From: Pogonophryne albipinna
Lineage: Eukaryota; Chordata; Actinopteri; Perciformes; Artedidraconidae
Direction: 5' to 3'
Assembly (NCBI GenBank): GCA_028583405.1
Contig: JAPTMU010000120.1
Location: forward strand, 124,001 to 188,000
DNA: 64,000 nucleotides
Position numbers and translations under genes: made by a program. This document shows positions 24,683 to 35,966 of this stretch, piece after piece. Within the stretch, counting starts at the first letter, position 1; the number at the start of each line of letters is the position of its first letter. The notes beneath the pieces are model-generated. The model was not told where the DNA came from. It made no database searches and saw nothing but the letters and a program-made list of their open reading frames with translations.

Positions 24683-25054
24683 TGTACTGACTATAGCCAC
24701 TTAAAACACACCAAAACACAACAACTCATCTCGTGTAATCAAGGATGGAAGTGAAACAAAATCATCACCCATCATTAAGCCAAACAGGAAATTAGGGAGA
24801 AACTGCAGAGGAAGAGTCCCTGTGCCGTTTGCAACAAGAACAATAGATTTGATTACTGTAATCAGCATTCAGAATAAATAAGATTATTATATATTTAAAA
24901 ACCTTTCTTGCTTTTTCTCTGACATTCTGAATAAGTGGCTAAGTTTGTCGCTAGAAACAGAAAGTTATCCAGTTTTTTACCACTTTCAAAACTAGGGAAT
25001 TGGGGGATGAAAAGCTTTAAATGTATTAAATCTCCCCTCCTCCCCCCTCTTCAG
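23945..25054. other. golgb1 intron with a (CA)n tract
   Basis: AT-rich intron. A (CA)n tract of about 77 bp lies at 24605-24681. Nothing else is recognisable. Confidence 0.6.
24605..24681. repeat. (CA)n microsatellite
   Basis: A pure CA tract of about 38 repeats in the intron. Confidence 0.97.
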
Positions 25055-25177
25055 TTGCAGCAGGCGATGGAGGAGAAAGGTGGGGTCTCGGCTCAGTTGA
25101 GAGCTGTTTCCCAAACTCTGAGGGACACCCAGACGCGCTGCCACTGGCTGGAGAGCCAGGTCCAGAACCAGGCTCAG
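25055..25177 (+). CDS. golgb1: golgb1 exon
   Basis: Acceptor CCTCTTCAG|TTG and donor GCTCAG|GTAAAT; 123 nt, 41 codons in phase 0. It codes for LQQAMEEKGGVSAQLRAVSQ and a helix ending in ESQVQNQAQ, matching the mammalian block SIQLCDTSQSLRENQ. Confidence 0.95.
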
Positions 25178-25189
25178 GTAAATAATAAA

Positions 25190-25790
25190 TAAATAACATT
25201 AAGATTATTAGAGAAATCTCACTGGTCTCCGGCTTGAGCTTCAATCTCAGGATCCATGTCTTTATGATCCTCTCCAGAATGGAAGGAGTCATCACATACA
25301 GAGCATCAACTAGTTCCTGAACAGTGTCCTTCACATGCTGATATCCAAGAGAGGGAGTTACACAGTCACAAGATGGAGGAATAGAAAGCAGTATTCATTG
25401 TTTACTTCAGATTAGCTCCACGTCAGAAATGAGCATGCTTGTCATATGTCTATCTCCATAGAGGCTGAATCATCATGTTAATCACATAGCTATCATATGC
25501 CTCAAACAGTCCTGATGCTCTTCTAGGTAATCACACATCCTGTCATGTTCACAGCTACAGTTGAGATACCTTTGTTATCATGTGGACTCTCATGTTGGAA
25601 GAGTTCATTCACTATTTTCACAACAAAGGTGTATGTTTCTTCACATGTCCGTATTGTTAATGTCCCTTCCTCTGTTGCTTCGTACTGTCATACTAGGCAA
25701 ACTGTTAGAGACAGTTCTTGTTTTGGGAAAAGGTCACTCAGTTACCACCTAGTGACGACCCTTTGTAGTCCATTGATGTTAAAAGACTAC
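25190..25790 (-). pseudogene. unidentified protein-like fragment, degraded
   Basis: The minus strand reads in protein-like fashion in two pieces. A 3' piece has VKDTVQELVDALYVMTPSIL followed by ERIIKTWILRLKL, and an upstream piece near 25,550-25,690 reads EGTLTIRTCEETYTFVVKIV in one frame. Stops and frame changes separate them. I do not recognise the family; a decayed transposase or retrogene inserted in the intron is possible. Confidence 0.3.
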
Positions 25791-26072
25791 CCACAATGAC
25801 ACAGACACAAATATGGGCGACCTGTATGGAGACGCAGACGAAACACATTTCCTAATTGTTTGATTCTATAACAGTAACAGGAAGAAAGACAATCTGAGTT
25901 AGCTTTTTAAAGATCTTAGAGCTGCTTTTGTTTTGATAGTTTTTATGTATATGCCGTTTTCTTTGTTGACTAAGTCATCATAACTTTGAGTAAGCTAATA
26001 ACTTGCCCGTTGGAGATGTCTGTTCTAAAAGGTGTCTATAGTTGCTTAAAAATAAAAATAAACTCCTCTATA

Positions 26073-29000
26073 TACCTGTAATAATACCTGTAGTAATACC
26101 TGTAGTAATACCTGTAATAATACCTGTAGTAATACCTGTAGTAATACCTGTAGTAATGCCTGTAGTAATACCTGTAGTAATACCTGTAATAATACCTGTA
26201 GTAATGCCTGTAGTAATACCTGTAGTAATGCCTGTAATAATACCTGTAGTAATGCCTGTAGTAATGCCTGTAGTAATACCTGTAATAATACCTGTAGTAA
26301 TACCTGTAGTAATACCTGTAGTAATACCTGTAGTAATACCTGTAGTAATGCCTGTAGTAATACCTGTAGTAATACCTGTAGTAATGCCTGTAGTAATGCC
26401 TGTAGTAATGCCTGTAGTAATACCTGTAGTAATACCTGTAGTAATACCTGTAGTAATACCTGTAGTAATACCTGTAGTAATGCCTGTAGTAATACCTGTA
26501 GTAATACCTGTAGTAATGCCTGTAGTAATACCTGTAGTAATACCTGTAATAATACCTGTAGTAATGCCTGTAGTAATACCTGTAGTAATGCCTGTAGTAA
26601 TACCTGTAGTAATACCTGTAGTAATGCCTGTAGTAATGCCTGTAGTAATACCTGTAATAATACCTGTAGTAATACCTGTAGTAATACCTGTAGTAATACC
26701 TGTAGTAATACCTGTAGTAATGCCTGTAGTAATACCTGTAGTAATACCTGTAGTAATGCCTGTAGTAATGCCTGTAGTAATGCCTGTAGTAATACCTGTA
26801 GTAATACCTGTAGTAATGCCTGTAGTAATGCATGTAGTAATACCTGTAGTAATGCCTGTAGTAATGCATGTAGTAATACCTGTAATAATACCTGTAGTAA
26901 TGCCTGTAATAATACCTGTAGTAATACCTGTAGTAATGCCTGTAGTAATGCCTGTAATAATACCTGTAGTAATACCTGTAGTAATGCATGTAGTAATACC
27001 TGTAGTAATGCCTGTAGTAATGCATGTAGTAATACCTGTAGTAATACCTGTAGTAATACCTGTAGTAATGCCTGTAGTAATACCTGTAGTAATGCCTGTA
27101 GTAATACCTGTAGTAATACCTGTAGTAATACCTGTAGTAATACATGTAGTAATGCCTGTAGTAATACCTGTAGTAATGCATGTAGTAATACCTGTAGTAA
27201 TACCTGTAGTAATGCCTGTAGTAATGCCTGTAGTAATACCTGTAGTAATACCTGTAGTAATGCCTGTAGTAATACCTGTAGTAATGCCTGTAGTAATGCC
27301 TGTAGTAATACCTGTAGTAATGCCTGTAGTAATACCTGTAGTAATACCTGTAGTAATACCTGTAGTAATACCTGTAGTAATGCCTGTAGTAATACCTGTA
27401 GTAATACCTGTAGTAATACCTGTAGTAATACCTGTAGTAATGCCTGTAGTAATACCTGTAGTAATACCTGTAGTAATGCCTGTAGTAATGCCTGTAGTAA
27501 TGCATGTAGTAATGCCTGTAGTAATGCCTGTAATAATACCTGTAGTAATGCCTGTAGTAATACCTGTAGTAATACCTGTAGTAATGCCTGTAGTAATACC
27601 TGTAGTAATACCTGTAGTAATGCCTGTAGTAATACCTGTAGTAATACCTGTAGTAATGCCTGTAGTAATGCCTGTAGTAATGCATGTAGTAATGCCTGTA
27701 GTAATGCCTGTAATAATACCTGTAGTAATGCCTGTAATAATACCTGTAGTAATACCTGTAGTAATGCCTGTAGTAATGCCTGTAATAATGCCTGTAATAA
27801 TACCTGTAGTAATGCCTGTAGTAATGCATGTAGTAATACCTGTAGTAATACCTGTAGTAATGCCTGTAGTAATACCTGTAGTAATACCTGTAGTAATGCC
27901 TGTAGTAATGCCTGTAGTAATACCTGTAGTAATACCTGTAGTAATACATGTAGTAATGCCTGTAGTAATACCTGTAGTAATGCATGTAGTAATACCTGTA
28001 GTAATACCTGTAGTAATGCCTGTAGTAATGCCTGTAGTAATACCTGTAGTAATACCTGTAGTAATGCCTGTAGTAATACCTGTAGTAATACCTGTAGTAA
28101 TGCCTGTAGTAATGCCTGTAGTAATACCTGTAGTAATGCCTGTAGTAATACCTGTAGTAATACCTGTAGTAATACCTGTAGTAATGCCTGTAGTAATACC
28201 TGTAGTAATACCTGTAGTAATGCCTGTAGTAATACCTGTAGTAATACCTGTAGTAATACCTGTAGTAATGCCTGTAGTAATGCCTGTAGTAATACCTGTA
28301 GTAATACATGTAGTAATGCCTGTAGTAATACCTGTAGTAATGCATGTAGTAATACCTGTAGTAATACCTGTAGTAATGCCTGTAGTAATGCCTGTAGTAA
28401 TACCTGTAGTAATACCTGTAGTAATGCCTGTAGTAATACCTGTAGTAATACCTGTAGTAATGCCTGTAGTAATGCCTGTAGTAATACCTGTAGTAATGCC
28501 TGTAGTAATACCTGTAGTAATACCTGTAGTAATACCTGTAGTAATGCCTGTAGTAATACCTGTAGTAATACCTGTAGTAATGCCTGTAGTAATACCTGTA
28601 GTAATACCTGTAGTAATACCTGTAGTAATGCCTGTAGTAATGCCTGTAGTAATACCTGTAGTAATACCTGTAGTAATGCCTGTAGTAATACCTGTAGTAA
28701 TACCTGTAGTAATGCCTGTAGTAATACCTGTAGTAATGCCTGTAGTAATGCCTGTAGTAATACCTGTAGTAATGCCTGTAGTAATACCTGTAGTAATACC
28801 TGTAGTAATACCTGTAATAATGCCTGTAGTAATGCCTGTAGTAATGCCTGTAGTAATACCTGTAGTAATACCTGTAGTAATACCTGTAGTAATGCCTGTA
28901 GTAATACCTGTAGTAATGCCTGTAGTAATGCCTGTAGTAATACCTGTAGTAATACCTGTAGTAATGCCTGTAGTAATACCTGTAGTAATACCTGTAGTAA

Positions 29001-29254
29001 TGCCTGTAGTAATACCTGTAGTAATACCTGTAGTAATGCCTGTAGTAATGCCTGTAGTAATACCTGTAGTAATGCCTGTAGTAATACCTGTAGTAATGCC
29101 TGTAGTAATGCCTGTAGTAATACCTGTAGTAATGCCTGTAGTAATACCTGTAGTAATGCCTGTAGTAATACCTGTAGTAATGCCTGTAGTAATGCCTGTA
29201 GTAATACCTGTAGTAATACCTGTAGTAATGCCTGTAGTAATACCTGTAGTAATG
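26073..29254. repeat. 12-bp satellite array, about 265 copies, inside golgb1 intron
   Basis: The unit is CCTGTAGTAATR. It runs for 3.18 kb with substitutions only (A/G at the last base, occasional TAATAAT or CATG variants). The register never slips, because every 60-bp block starts at the same phase. As the unit is four codons and lacks stops in one frame of each strand, frames of over 1,100 codons (IPVVMPVV-type and YYYRHYYR-type) stay open on both strands. I treat these as repeat products. The array ends 18 nt before the acceptor of the exon at 29273. Confidence 0.98.
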
Positions 29255-29272
29255 CTTTCTCCTCACCTCCAG

Positions 29273-29370
29273 GGGGCAGTGTTTGCTGAAGTTGCCCCAG
29301 GAGCCCCCCAGGAGAGGAGCAACAACTCCATGATGTCTGACACTGCTGAAAACACTCAGCTCCAAGAAAG
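29273..29370 (+). CDS. golgb1: golgb1 exon next to the 12-bp satellite
   Basis: Acceptor CTCACCTCCAG|GGG and donor AAGAAAG|GTGACG; 98 nt, phase 0 in and two bases over. It codes for GAVFAEVAPGAPQERSNNSM, whose VAPGAPQE matches a conserved giantin motif just upstream of the C-terminal region. Only an 18-nt pyrimidine-rich stretch separates the acceptor from the satellite array. Confidence 0.95.
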
Positions 29371-30022
29371 GTGACGTGTTATTTTTCACGATATCTTCCT
29401 ACAGATGTTTTTGTATGTGATTGGTTGAGCTTCATTGAAGAAGTATCGGAGAGACAAAGTCAGAGGACACTAAGAGCTCGAAACATTAGCGTTTAACGGC
29501 ACTATCCCCCCTTTTATTCTTTTTTTATTCTTTTGTGTATTTTGTGTATTTTGTGTGTATGTAATATCATTTTCGTATTTTTAATATTTTATTTTTTATT
29601 ATTTATTGTGTCTTTTTCTGTCTTCTTTTTGCAGCATGAGAAATCTGTCGTACACTTTTGGACTATTTTACCTTCTTGAGTCATGTGTGTATCATGTGCA
29701 CATGCTGCATGTGTCCTAAATATTTAAATATCCCCAAATTCTACAAACGTCAAATTAGGGAATCTGCTCTTTTACCGATAAATATCTAATGTTTTATTTA
29801 TTATTTTTAACCCATTTATTTCTTGTATTTATTATTTGTGTCCTATTTCTGTCTACATTTGACTGAGTGGGTTATCTGTTGTTTGACTTTTGGATGATTC
29901 TATTGTTGCCTATTTGACCTTACCTGCTGCTTATTTGCTCATAACCTCTGACTGTTAAAGCACACAGAGCTGCGTCCTGTGTGTGAAGAGTGCTTTACAG
30001 ATAAAGATGTCTTGTTATTCAG
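29371..30022. other. golgb1 intron, no feature seen
   Basis: T-rich intron with low-complexity stretches such as ttttgtgtattttgtgtatt and no recognisable element or reading frame. Confidence 0.6.
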
Positions 30023-30115
30023 GCTGCTGGAGCTGGAGCAGAGTTTAACAGACGAGAGATCGAGAAGAGAGACGGCAGAAGAGGCTCTACGACTCGCTGA
30101 GGACCGAGCCAAGAG
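30023..30115 (+). CDS. golgb1: golgb1 exon with weak donor
   Basis: Acceptor TTATTCAG|GCTG and candidate donor AAGAG|GTCACT; 93 nt, completing a split Arg codon and leaving two bases. It codes for LLELEQSLTDERSRRETAEE and the following helix, which matches mammalian LRKLLEEERDQRVAAENAL. The donor GTCACT is atypical but gives the correct phase. Confidence 0.9.
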
Positions 30116-30146
30116 GTCACTAATCTTTCATTGTTTCTGTTTAATA

Positions 30147-30569
30147 CGAGAGGTGGGAAGTAGTGGAGTACAAATACTTCGTTACTGTACTTAAGTACAT
30201 TTTTCTGGTATCAGTACTTTACTGCACTACTTATTTTTCTGACGACTTTTTACTTTCTACTTCTTACATTTTCAGAACAGGCTGGTTCCTTTAGTTGAAT
30301 CTGTGTTTGGTGGCGTGATCATTATTATTATTATTATTCAACATTCATTAGCTAACGATGACATTATTGTTCTATTAATATAAAGGGAGGTCAGGTACTC
30401 TTTAAAGCAGCTGCTAGTTATGGGTACTTTTTACTGAAATACATTTCAAAGCCCTCTTTACTTTTACAAAGAAGTTTAGTCAGTACTTCTACTTTTACCA
30501 GAGTATTTTTAAACACGAGTATCTGTACTTCTACTTGAGTAAAGGATGTGTGCACTTTGGCCATCTCTG
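30147..30569. mobile_element. dispersed hAT-like element with tacttttact motifs
   Basis: It starts GAGAGGTGGGAAGTAGTGG and ends CACTTTGGCCATCTCTG. The ends are roughly inverse and subterminal regions carry inverted copies of tacttctacttgagtaaa-like sequence. Similar motifs recur at 40,640-41,200, 61,150-62,060 and 63,500-63,650. No transposase is present. Confidence 0.55.
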
Positions 30570-30584
30570 ATTAATTCACACTCT

Positions 30585-30715
<131 letters not shown>

Positions 30716-30775
30716 ACAGTATATATATTCAACCATGCATAGTACAGAGTGTTTCAAAAAGCTTTTGTCTTGCAG

Positions 30776-30875
30776 TGTGAGCTCCAGTCCGAGGGATTTC
30801 AACATCGAGATGGAAACAGAGGAGGAGTGGGAAGCTCTCAGTCTGAACCCGAACCAGCCCCTCATAACAAGAAAG
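30776..30875 (+). CDS. golgb1: golgb1 exon
   Basis: Acceptor GTCTTGCAG|TGTG and donor AGAAAG|GTACGC; 100 nt. The first base completes a split Ser codon and the exon ends in phase 0. It codes for an acidic juxtamembrane segment (RDFNIEMETEEEWEALSLN), comparable in place to the mammalian SSRTPIIGSCGTQEQALLID region before the anchor. Confidence 0.93.
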
Positions 30876-31196
30876 GTACGCAGATGACAGCAAATATATA
30901 TATATACTTTTGTTTATTCAGCCCTTACTACAAACGCCTTGAGAGGATTTTGAAAAAAGGTGTGATTGAAATAGTTTTATCTCCTGTGTTTTTGATTTAA
31001 GAAGTGATTTACCACAATTGTATTTCTGCCTTTCAGGGCTTCCGTACTTTCCTCATCAAAACAAGCCTGTAAATAAATGTGTGTTCCTGGTTCCTTATAT
31101 TCAGATGAAACAGTAACGCGTCATCACATTGTGGGGGAAATCTTTTGGAGCAATAGCACTGGAAAACACACATTTGAATAGAATATGGAGATGTCC

Positions 31197-32395
31197 TTTA
31201 TGAGCAACTGTACCCGCGTTTTAAACGTATTTTCTTCAAACCATCACACATCTTGGCCCATTCCCAAACCGCCCCCTACACCCTACCCCTACACCCTACC
31301 CCTCCGTTTGCGCGGTCACGCGGAGGGTCCGCCATATTGAGGGCTGTTCCAAAGCAACGAGTGTGGAGGGGGAGTGGGCTATCAAGCCCTCAAACAGCGA
31401 GTCTGCAGCGATGCTGACTTGAGACCGGTCTCTACCTGACCGGAGTCACGCTGTGTGTGTCCGTCAGGAAACAAGCTGTTTACAAGTAGTTCCAGCAAAC
31501 ATCCACTGATAAACTGCGATGTTAACAACCTCATGATGACCTCATATGTTTTTAACTTAGGATCATACCTGTGTTTAGTCTAGAAAAAGGTAAATGTGTG
31601 CATTTTATCATAAAGTTGTGTATATTTACAGACCGTTGCAAAAACTAAGAAGCTTATAAACATCAGGTTTAAAACTAAAAGAGCTTTGAAACACAATGAA
31701 AGATGTTTGGAGTTTTATTTGAGTTATTCATTTAAACTTTTTGTCTAAGAGGCTGATTAGAAACCGTTGTTACATACAGTTACGGCATTTCCTGTTTCTG
31801 CCGGAGAGAGGGGAGGCCGTCCCAAAGCTTGCTGCTGTATTTACTCCCTCCATCTGACAGGAGGAGCCTCGTTGAGCTGCGAGTGCGGCTACAGACGGAG
31901 TTCACTCCATCACGGAGGGGTAGGGTCGAGGGAGTGGTTTGGGATTGGGCCTTAGACTCCAAAGAATACGCCTGAAGATTAAGGACGTCACGTGATTAGC
32001 TCAATACTTTTAAATCAGAAACAGGTTTATCACCAGGCAGGTTGACACGTACAAGGAATTTGACTTGATGTCGTGGTGCATACATAAAAGTAAAACAAAA
32101 ATGTAAAAACACAGATAGAGAACTAATTTAAGAACACTATAATAACATAAAAATAAGAATAAAAAAATTAAATAAAGTATTTACATTGAAATAGAATGGA
32201 ATAAAATATGTGCAATAAAAACAAAACCGACACTCAGAACAAAACAATGAAATACTCCTTTATGACACTCCAGCCAACTATGACGGGTTTTAAACGTATT
32301 TTCTTCAAACCATCACACATTCAGACTCCAAAGAATACGCCTGAAGATTAAGGACGTCACGTGTCGCAGGAACATGATTAGCTCAATACTCTAAC
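31197..32395. repeat. intronic segmental duplication, one copy filled by a transposon
   Basis: The segment around ttttaaacgtattttcttca and agactccaaagaatacgcct occurs twice. The first copy (31197-31254 and 31952-32015) is split by the element at 31255-31951. The second (32260-32395) is uninterrupted and acts as an empty-site reference. Confidence 0.85.
31255..31951. mobile_element. non-autonomous DNA element with GGCCCATTCCCAAACC termini
   Basis: The left end GGCCCATTCCCAAACC and the inverse of the right end (GGCCCAATCCCAAACC) differ at one of 16 positions, and the similarity continues inward (CACCCTACCCCT versus GACCCTACCCCT). The ends and a short T-rich target duplication suggest PIF/Harbinger, but the TSD is only 2-3 bp and not decisive. 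It has no transposase frame. Confidence 0.8.
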
Positions 32396-32447
32396 AATAA
32401 AACAGTGAAAACTCTCCTTTATGACACTTTGTTCTGTGTGTTTTCAG

Positions 32448-32606
32448 GTGAAAGGAGGCGTGGTGGCGTGTCGCCGCTGGATCAGGGGGCGGAGCCTCTA
32501 CTTTTCGCGCCTGCTGACGAGCCGGGCCCGCTCTCGACATCTCTTCCTCTTCTACCTGCTCTCCGTCCACCTGCTGCTCCTCATGTGCCTCACCGGCGCC
32601 CTGTAG
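32448..32606 (+). CDS. golgb1: golgb1 terminal exon, membrane anchor
   Basis: Acceptor GTTTTCAG|GTG; the frame closes with TAG at 32604-32606. It codes for 52 residues: a basic stretch (CRRWIRGRSLYFSRLLTSRA, then RSR) followed by a hydrophobic segment of about 20 residues ending MCLTGAL. Mammalian giantin has the same plan, with a basic WKRV-LCHSR-like stretch, a single transmembrane segment and a very short lumenal end (CFTGHL). This anchors the rod to the Golgi membrane with the N terminus in the cytosol. Confidence 0.97.
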   Translation: MKGGVVACRRWIRGRSLYFSRLLTSRARSRHLFLFYLLSVHLLLLMCLTGAL

Positions 32607-33010
32607 ATCTGTAATAGCTCACAGAAACATCAAAGTAAAAGTCAGATTTTAGCTCATACTGCATTTTTATATCCTCTGTGTGTGATAACGCATGGTGAAA
32701 CACTACAAGAGGCGCACCTACATTAGTGGAGAGGATGTTAAAGTTACGTTTTGCAAGGTTTTATGTGAAATCCTCCACAAAATGTAATGTATTTTTTATT
32801 TATCAGATGGTTTTTTCGTAAAATTTAACAGTGAGTTTCCTTTAAATTAACACAGAGGTTTTTCTTTACATATTATTAAGTAATTTAAGCCTTAAAAGTA
32901 TGATAATATCCTCTTTCCCTTGCTGTATTATTTAGGTGTGCTGTCTTCAGTTTGTTTTACAATCCAAATTAGGAAGCAAGACGAGGAAATAAAGTTTAAT
33001 TTTTGACACG
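32607..33010 (+). other. golgb1: golgb1 3' UTR with polyadenylation signals
   Basis: The AATAAA at 32988-32993 is the first good signal after the stop. A second lies at 33287-33292 and another at 34609-34614, so a longer UTR is possible. The choice needs transcript ends. Confidence 0.5.
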
Positions 33011-33339
33011 AGATAAAGAAGAAAATACTTGAGTAAAGCCTAAGAAGGTGCAGAAAGCCATATCCTTTGTTAACACTAATATTTAAATGTCACACACGTT
33101 TGCACCAGCTGCTGCTTCCTCTCACGCCTGGTTTCATATCTTGCACATAATCGTGATGCTGAGTTTAAACTATGCACTGACGCTCCAAAGGTGTACATAA
33201 TAATCATATGATATAATCTCAGAAGCACTACACACCCTGTCTCCTCTTGAACTGCAAACCCAACGCAGTTTTAAATATGCCCGTTAAATAAAGACAGACG
33301 AAGGTTCGATATATGCTAACTCTATTGGAAGGGTACGGT

Positions 33340-34090
33340 GGATGAAAGGTGCGAACGCGCTACAACGGATCAAGACATTTCCATTAGCAGAAACACGCTG
33401 CAGCTTCAGAAACCATGCAAATATACAAACACAAATGTTCCTAAACACATGCAGATGAATCGTTACCAACTTGACGAGACATGCGCAAATGCAAAATGCT
33501 ACAAGAAGCTAAATACACAACGGAAACCAGGGGACACTAAAAAGTGATGCACACAGCTGGGAGACCAGGGGACACTAAAAAATGACGCACACAGCTGGGA
33601 CCGGAGCGCTTGTTGATGTTCAAGATGACAAAGTCAGTCTGTCTCATAACTGTAAGTGTTTAGTTTGAAATGACTAGATTAGCTACGTTAGCTAGCTTAC
33701 AGCAGATCTGTGATAATATCAGAAGGAGTCATGTGATCACGTTGTTAAAAGCTGATAAATCATTTTAGGTGAGTTTCCAACAACAGAGACATTTGTTCAG
33801 CTTAATAACACTGAACGTCACCAAGCACAGCTGTGTGCGTCACTCTTTAGTGTCCCCTGGTCTCCCAGCTGTGTGCGTCACTTTTTAATGTCCCCTGGTC
33901 TCCCAACTGTGTGCGTCACTTTTTAGTGTCCCCTGGTCTCCGTTGTGTTTTGAGCTTCTTACAGCGTTTCCTTTATGCAGAGCTTTCAGTAAACTCTGCA
34001 CATGTGTCTTCAAGTTCGTTGGCATGTTTTTTGGCACATCTGTGTTTTTATATTTGCATCGTTTCTCCCTTGTCGTAGTTTGTACCTGTC
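33340..34090. mobile_element. long-inverted-repeat (palindromic) element
   Basis: The left arm, with tacaagaagctaaatacaca then repeated ccaggggacactaaaaa/gcacacagctggga units (33,480-33,610), is mirrored by the right arm at 33,830-33,965 (gtgtgcgtcactttttagtg, then tcccctggtctcc, ending gttgtgttttgagcttctta). The arms hold two and three short tandem units respectively. This is a foldback-type MITE; the ends are approximate and no target duplication was identified. Confidence 0.65.
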
Positions 34091-34792
34091 GGCCACCGTA
34101 GAAATGTACTGCAAAAGAAAAAAGCAGGCGGTATGAAAGTAATCTGTGTGTATTTGTGGTTTCTTGTATTTATGAGTAGAGTATTCTGTACATGGGCTGT
34201 ATTTATGTATATATGCATTTCTATCCTCTCTGCCTGATGACTGTACATTTGTTCTTGATTGTGTATAGTCTGTGATAATAAGAAAGTCGGTCAATTAGCA
34301 AGCCAGAAGAATGAAACCCCATTGAGATGCTTCCTGGCTTCCTGGCTTGTTAATTGATCCAGTTGTGTAAAGTGAGCGGTTGCTGGTGAGTCTGGTACAC
34401 TGTCCTCTACTGATCTGTACATAAAGGTGTGATTGATGGACAAAACATTGAGCTGAATCTATTTATGGAAAACTACTGAAAAATGATCAGAGGGCATATT
34501 TTGTGTACTGCCTGTATTTTTAAGAGCTAGTGATGTGGTCGAACTTTCGGTGACATTAACTCGGTGCAATACTGTGTCGGATCAGCCTTTACCATCTGGA
34601 AAGGATTTAATAAAGGGCGATGAACTTTTGTTTGTCTTTTATTTACCGTCTGTTGAACCCACTCTAAGTGATGCATTAAAATCACTATTAAGGCTTATTC
34701 CTAATTACATGCTCATGTCTAAAGGGTTTTTCTTAGGGTTTGGGGAACACAAAAACACTTCTTGATGCGATGAAACGTACAGGAAGGTGCAA
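34091..34792. other. intergenic between golgb1 and provirus
   Basis: No reading frame of note. The AATAAA at 34609-34614 could be a distal golgb1 polyadenylation signal. Confidence 0.5.
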
Positions 34793-34797
34793 GGTAC
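34793..34797. other. provirus target-site duplication, left copy
   Basis: GGTAC directly before the LTR, matched by GGTAC at 44344-44348 directly after the other LTR. Confidence 0.9.
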
Positions 34798-35237
34798 TGT
34801 TACGGAAACTTCAGAGCGGTGCAGGAAACATGGAGACTGGAAATCATTGTTTAATCAAACACCTTGAGATTTATTGAAAGTTCACAGAAAAACGGCCGGA
34901 GAGCCTCGCTAGGTTTATCACAGATGTTAACTGCAGGTCACCACGCGAAACTCTAAAGACAAAAGAATAGATTCTGTAAATATATAGAGAAGAGGGTTGG
35001 ACCGATTCTAACTCCATCTAATCAATGCCAGATAGTCAGTACAAAGGCTCCTCTGTGTCTACCATATTCATCATCCAGCAGACAAGAAGATAAACCTTTG
35101 ACCTGTTACCCAGTTCCAGTTGCCGCAAGGGGATATTGCGATTTAATGGGAAGCAGATGTTTGTAATAAAGACAGGTTCCCAGGAACGTTGAGAAACTCA
35201 ATATTACCAAATGATCAGGTTAAAATATTCTCTGACA
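34798..35237 (-). repeat. 3' LTR of the endogenous retrovirus
   Basis: 440 bp, reading TGTCAGAG...TTTCCGTAACA on the minus strand (TG...CA ends). It carries a TATA-like TATATATTTAC near 34,980 and an AATAAA near 34,870 on that strand, giving a plausible U3-R-U5 order. Compared with the other LTR there are 2 substitutions and 5 one-base homopolymer indels. Confidence 0.95.
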
Positions 35238-35255
35238 GTTCCATTCTTTTTTATC
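35238..35255 (-). other. polypurine-tract-like sequence
   Basis: On the minus strand the bases just before the 3' LTR read AAAAAAGAATGGAAC, a purine-rich stretch in the place of the plus-strand primer. Confidence 0.6.
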
Positions 35256-35966
35256 AATCTATTGATAACCAATTAACATTAGTCTAAGAATATTTCAGTC
35301 ACTACTTAAATCAATAAGCGTCTTCAGAGTTCTGTGGGCCCACTTACATCAATTACATCAAAAGTAGAACAAGATTGAAAACATTTCAATCACAAAGATT
35401 GAACACAGTCAATCATAATAGAAAAATCATCTCTCATCGGTGTTTGGCATCATTTGTCAAAAGCACAATAATAAGCACACATGAAATACAAAAATATAAT
35501 AGCAAAATATATGTTTCAAAAATAAGATCTTCTATCATTTATCACTCAGTTAATCTCATTCATCAAACACAAATTCTAAATCAGCTTACATCTTTAAAGA
35601 TTCACTTCAAGGCAATTACTTATTAAAACACAATTAGAAGTTAGGATTATAAGAAATCCAATTGAGGTATAAAATCAGAATCATGAGAGATCCAGCTAAA
35701 ATTCATAATTAAGGTATAAATTCACAGTGATGAATAGATCAATCTGTAACCTGCAAAGTTGCAGTGTCCTCAATCTTTAACATTACTTTACGTTTACTTC
35801 ATTACGCTTTATTCAAGAGTAAGGCACTTAGTAGTACATATATTTCATTCAAATACATTTGTTCAAAAATCTGAAAAGGAAAAGTCAGACATTTATTATA
35901 ACAACCTGAAAAGAGAAAAATCCAACATATCTGTTCTTTATTTTGAGTGTCAACTTTAATCATTTA

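Noticed and set aside
26073..29254. CRISPR array
   Set aside because: Units are contiguous with no unique spacers, and the organism is a vertebrate. The same reasoning applies to the 72-bp and 57-bp arrays.
26036..29389. Frames of 1,110 and 1,117 codons on opposite strands
   Set aside because: They arise from a 12-bp unit that has no stop in one frame per strand. The sequence lies in a golgb1 intron and has no coding signature.
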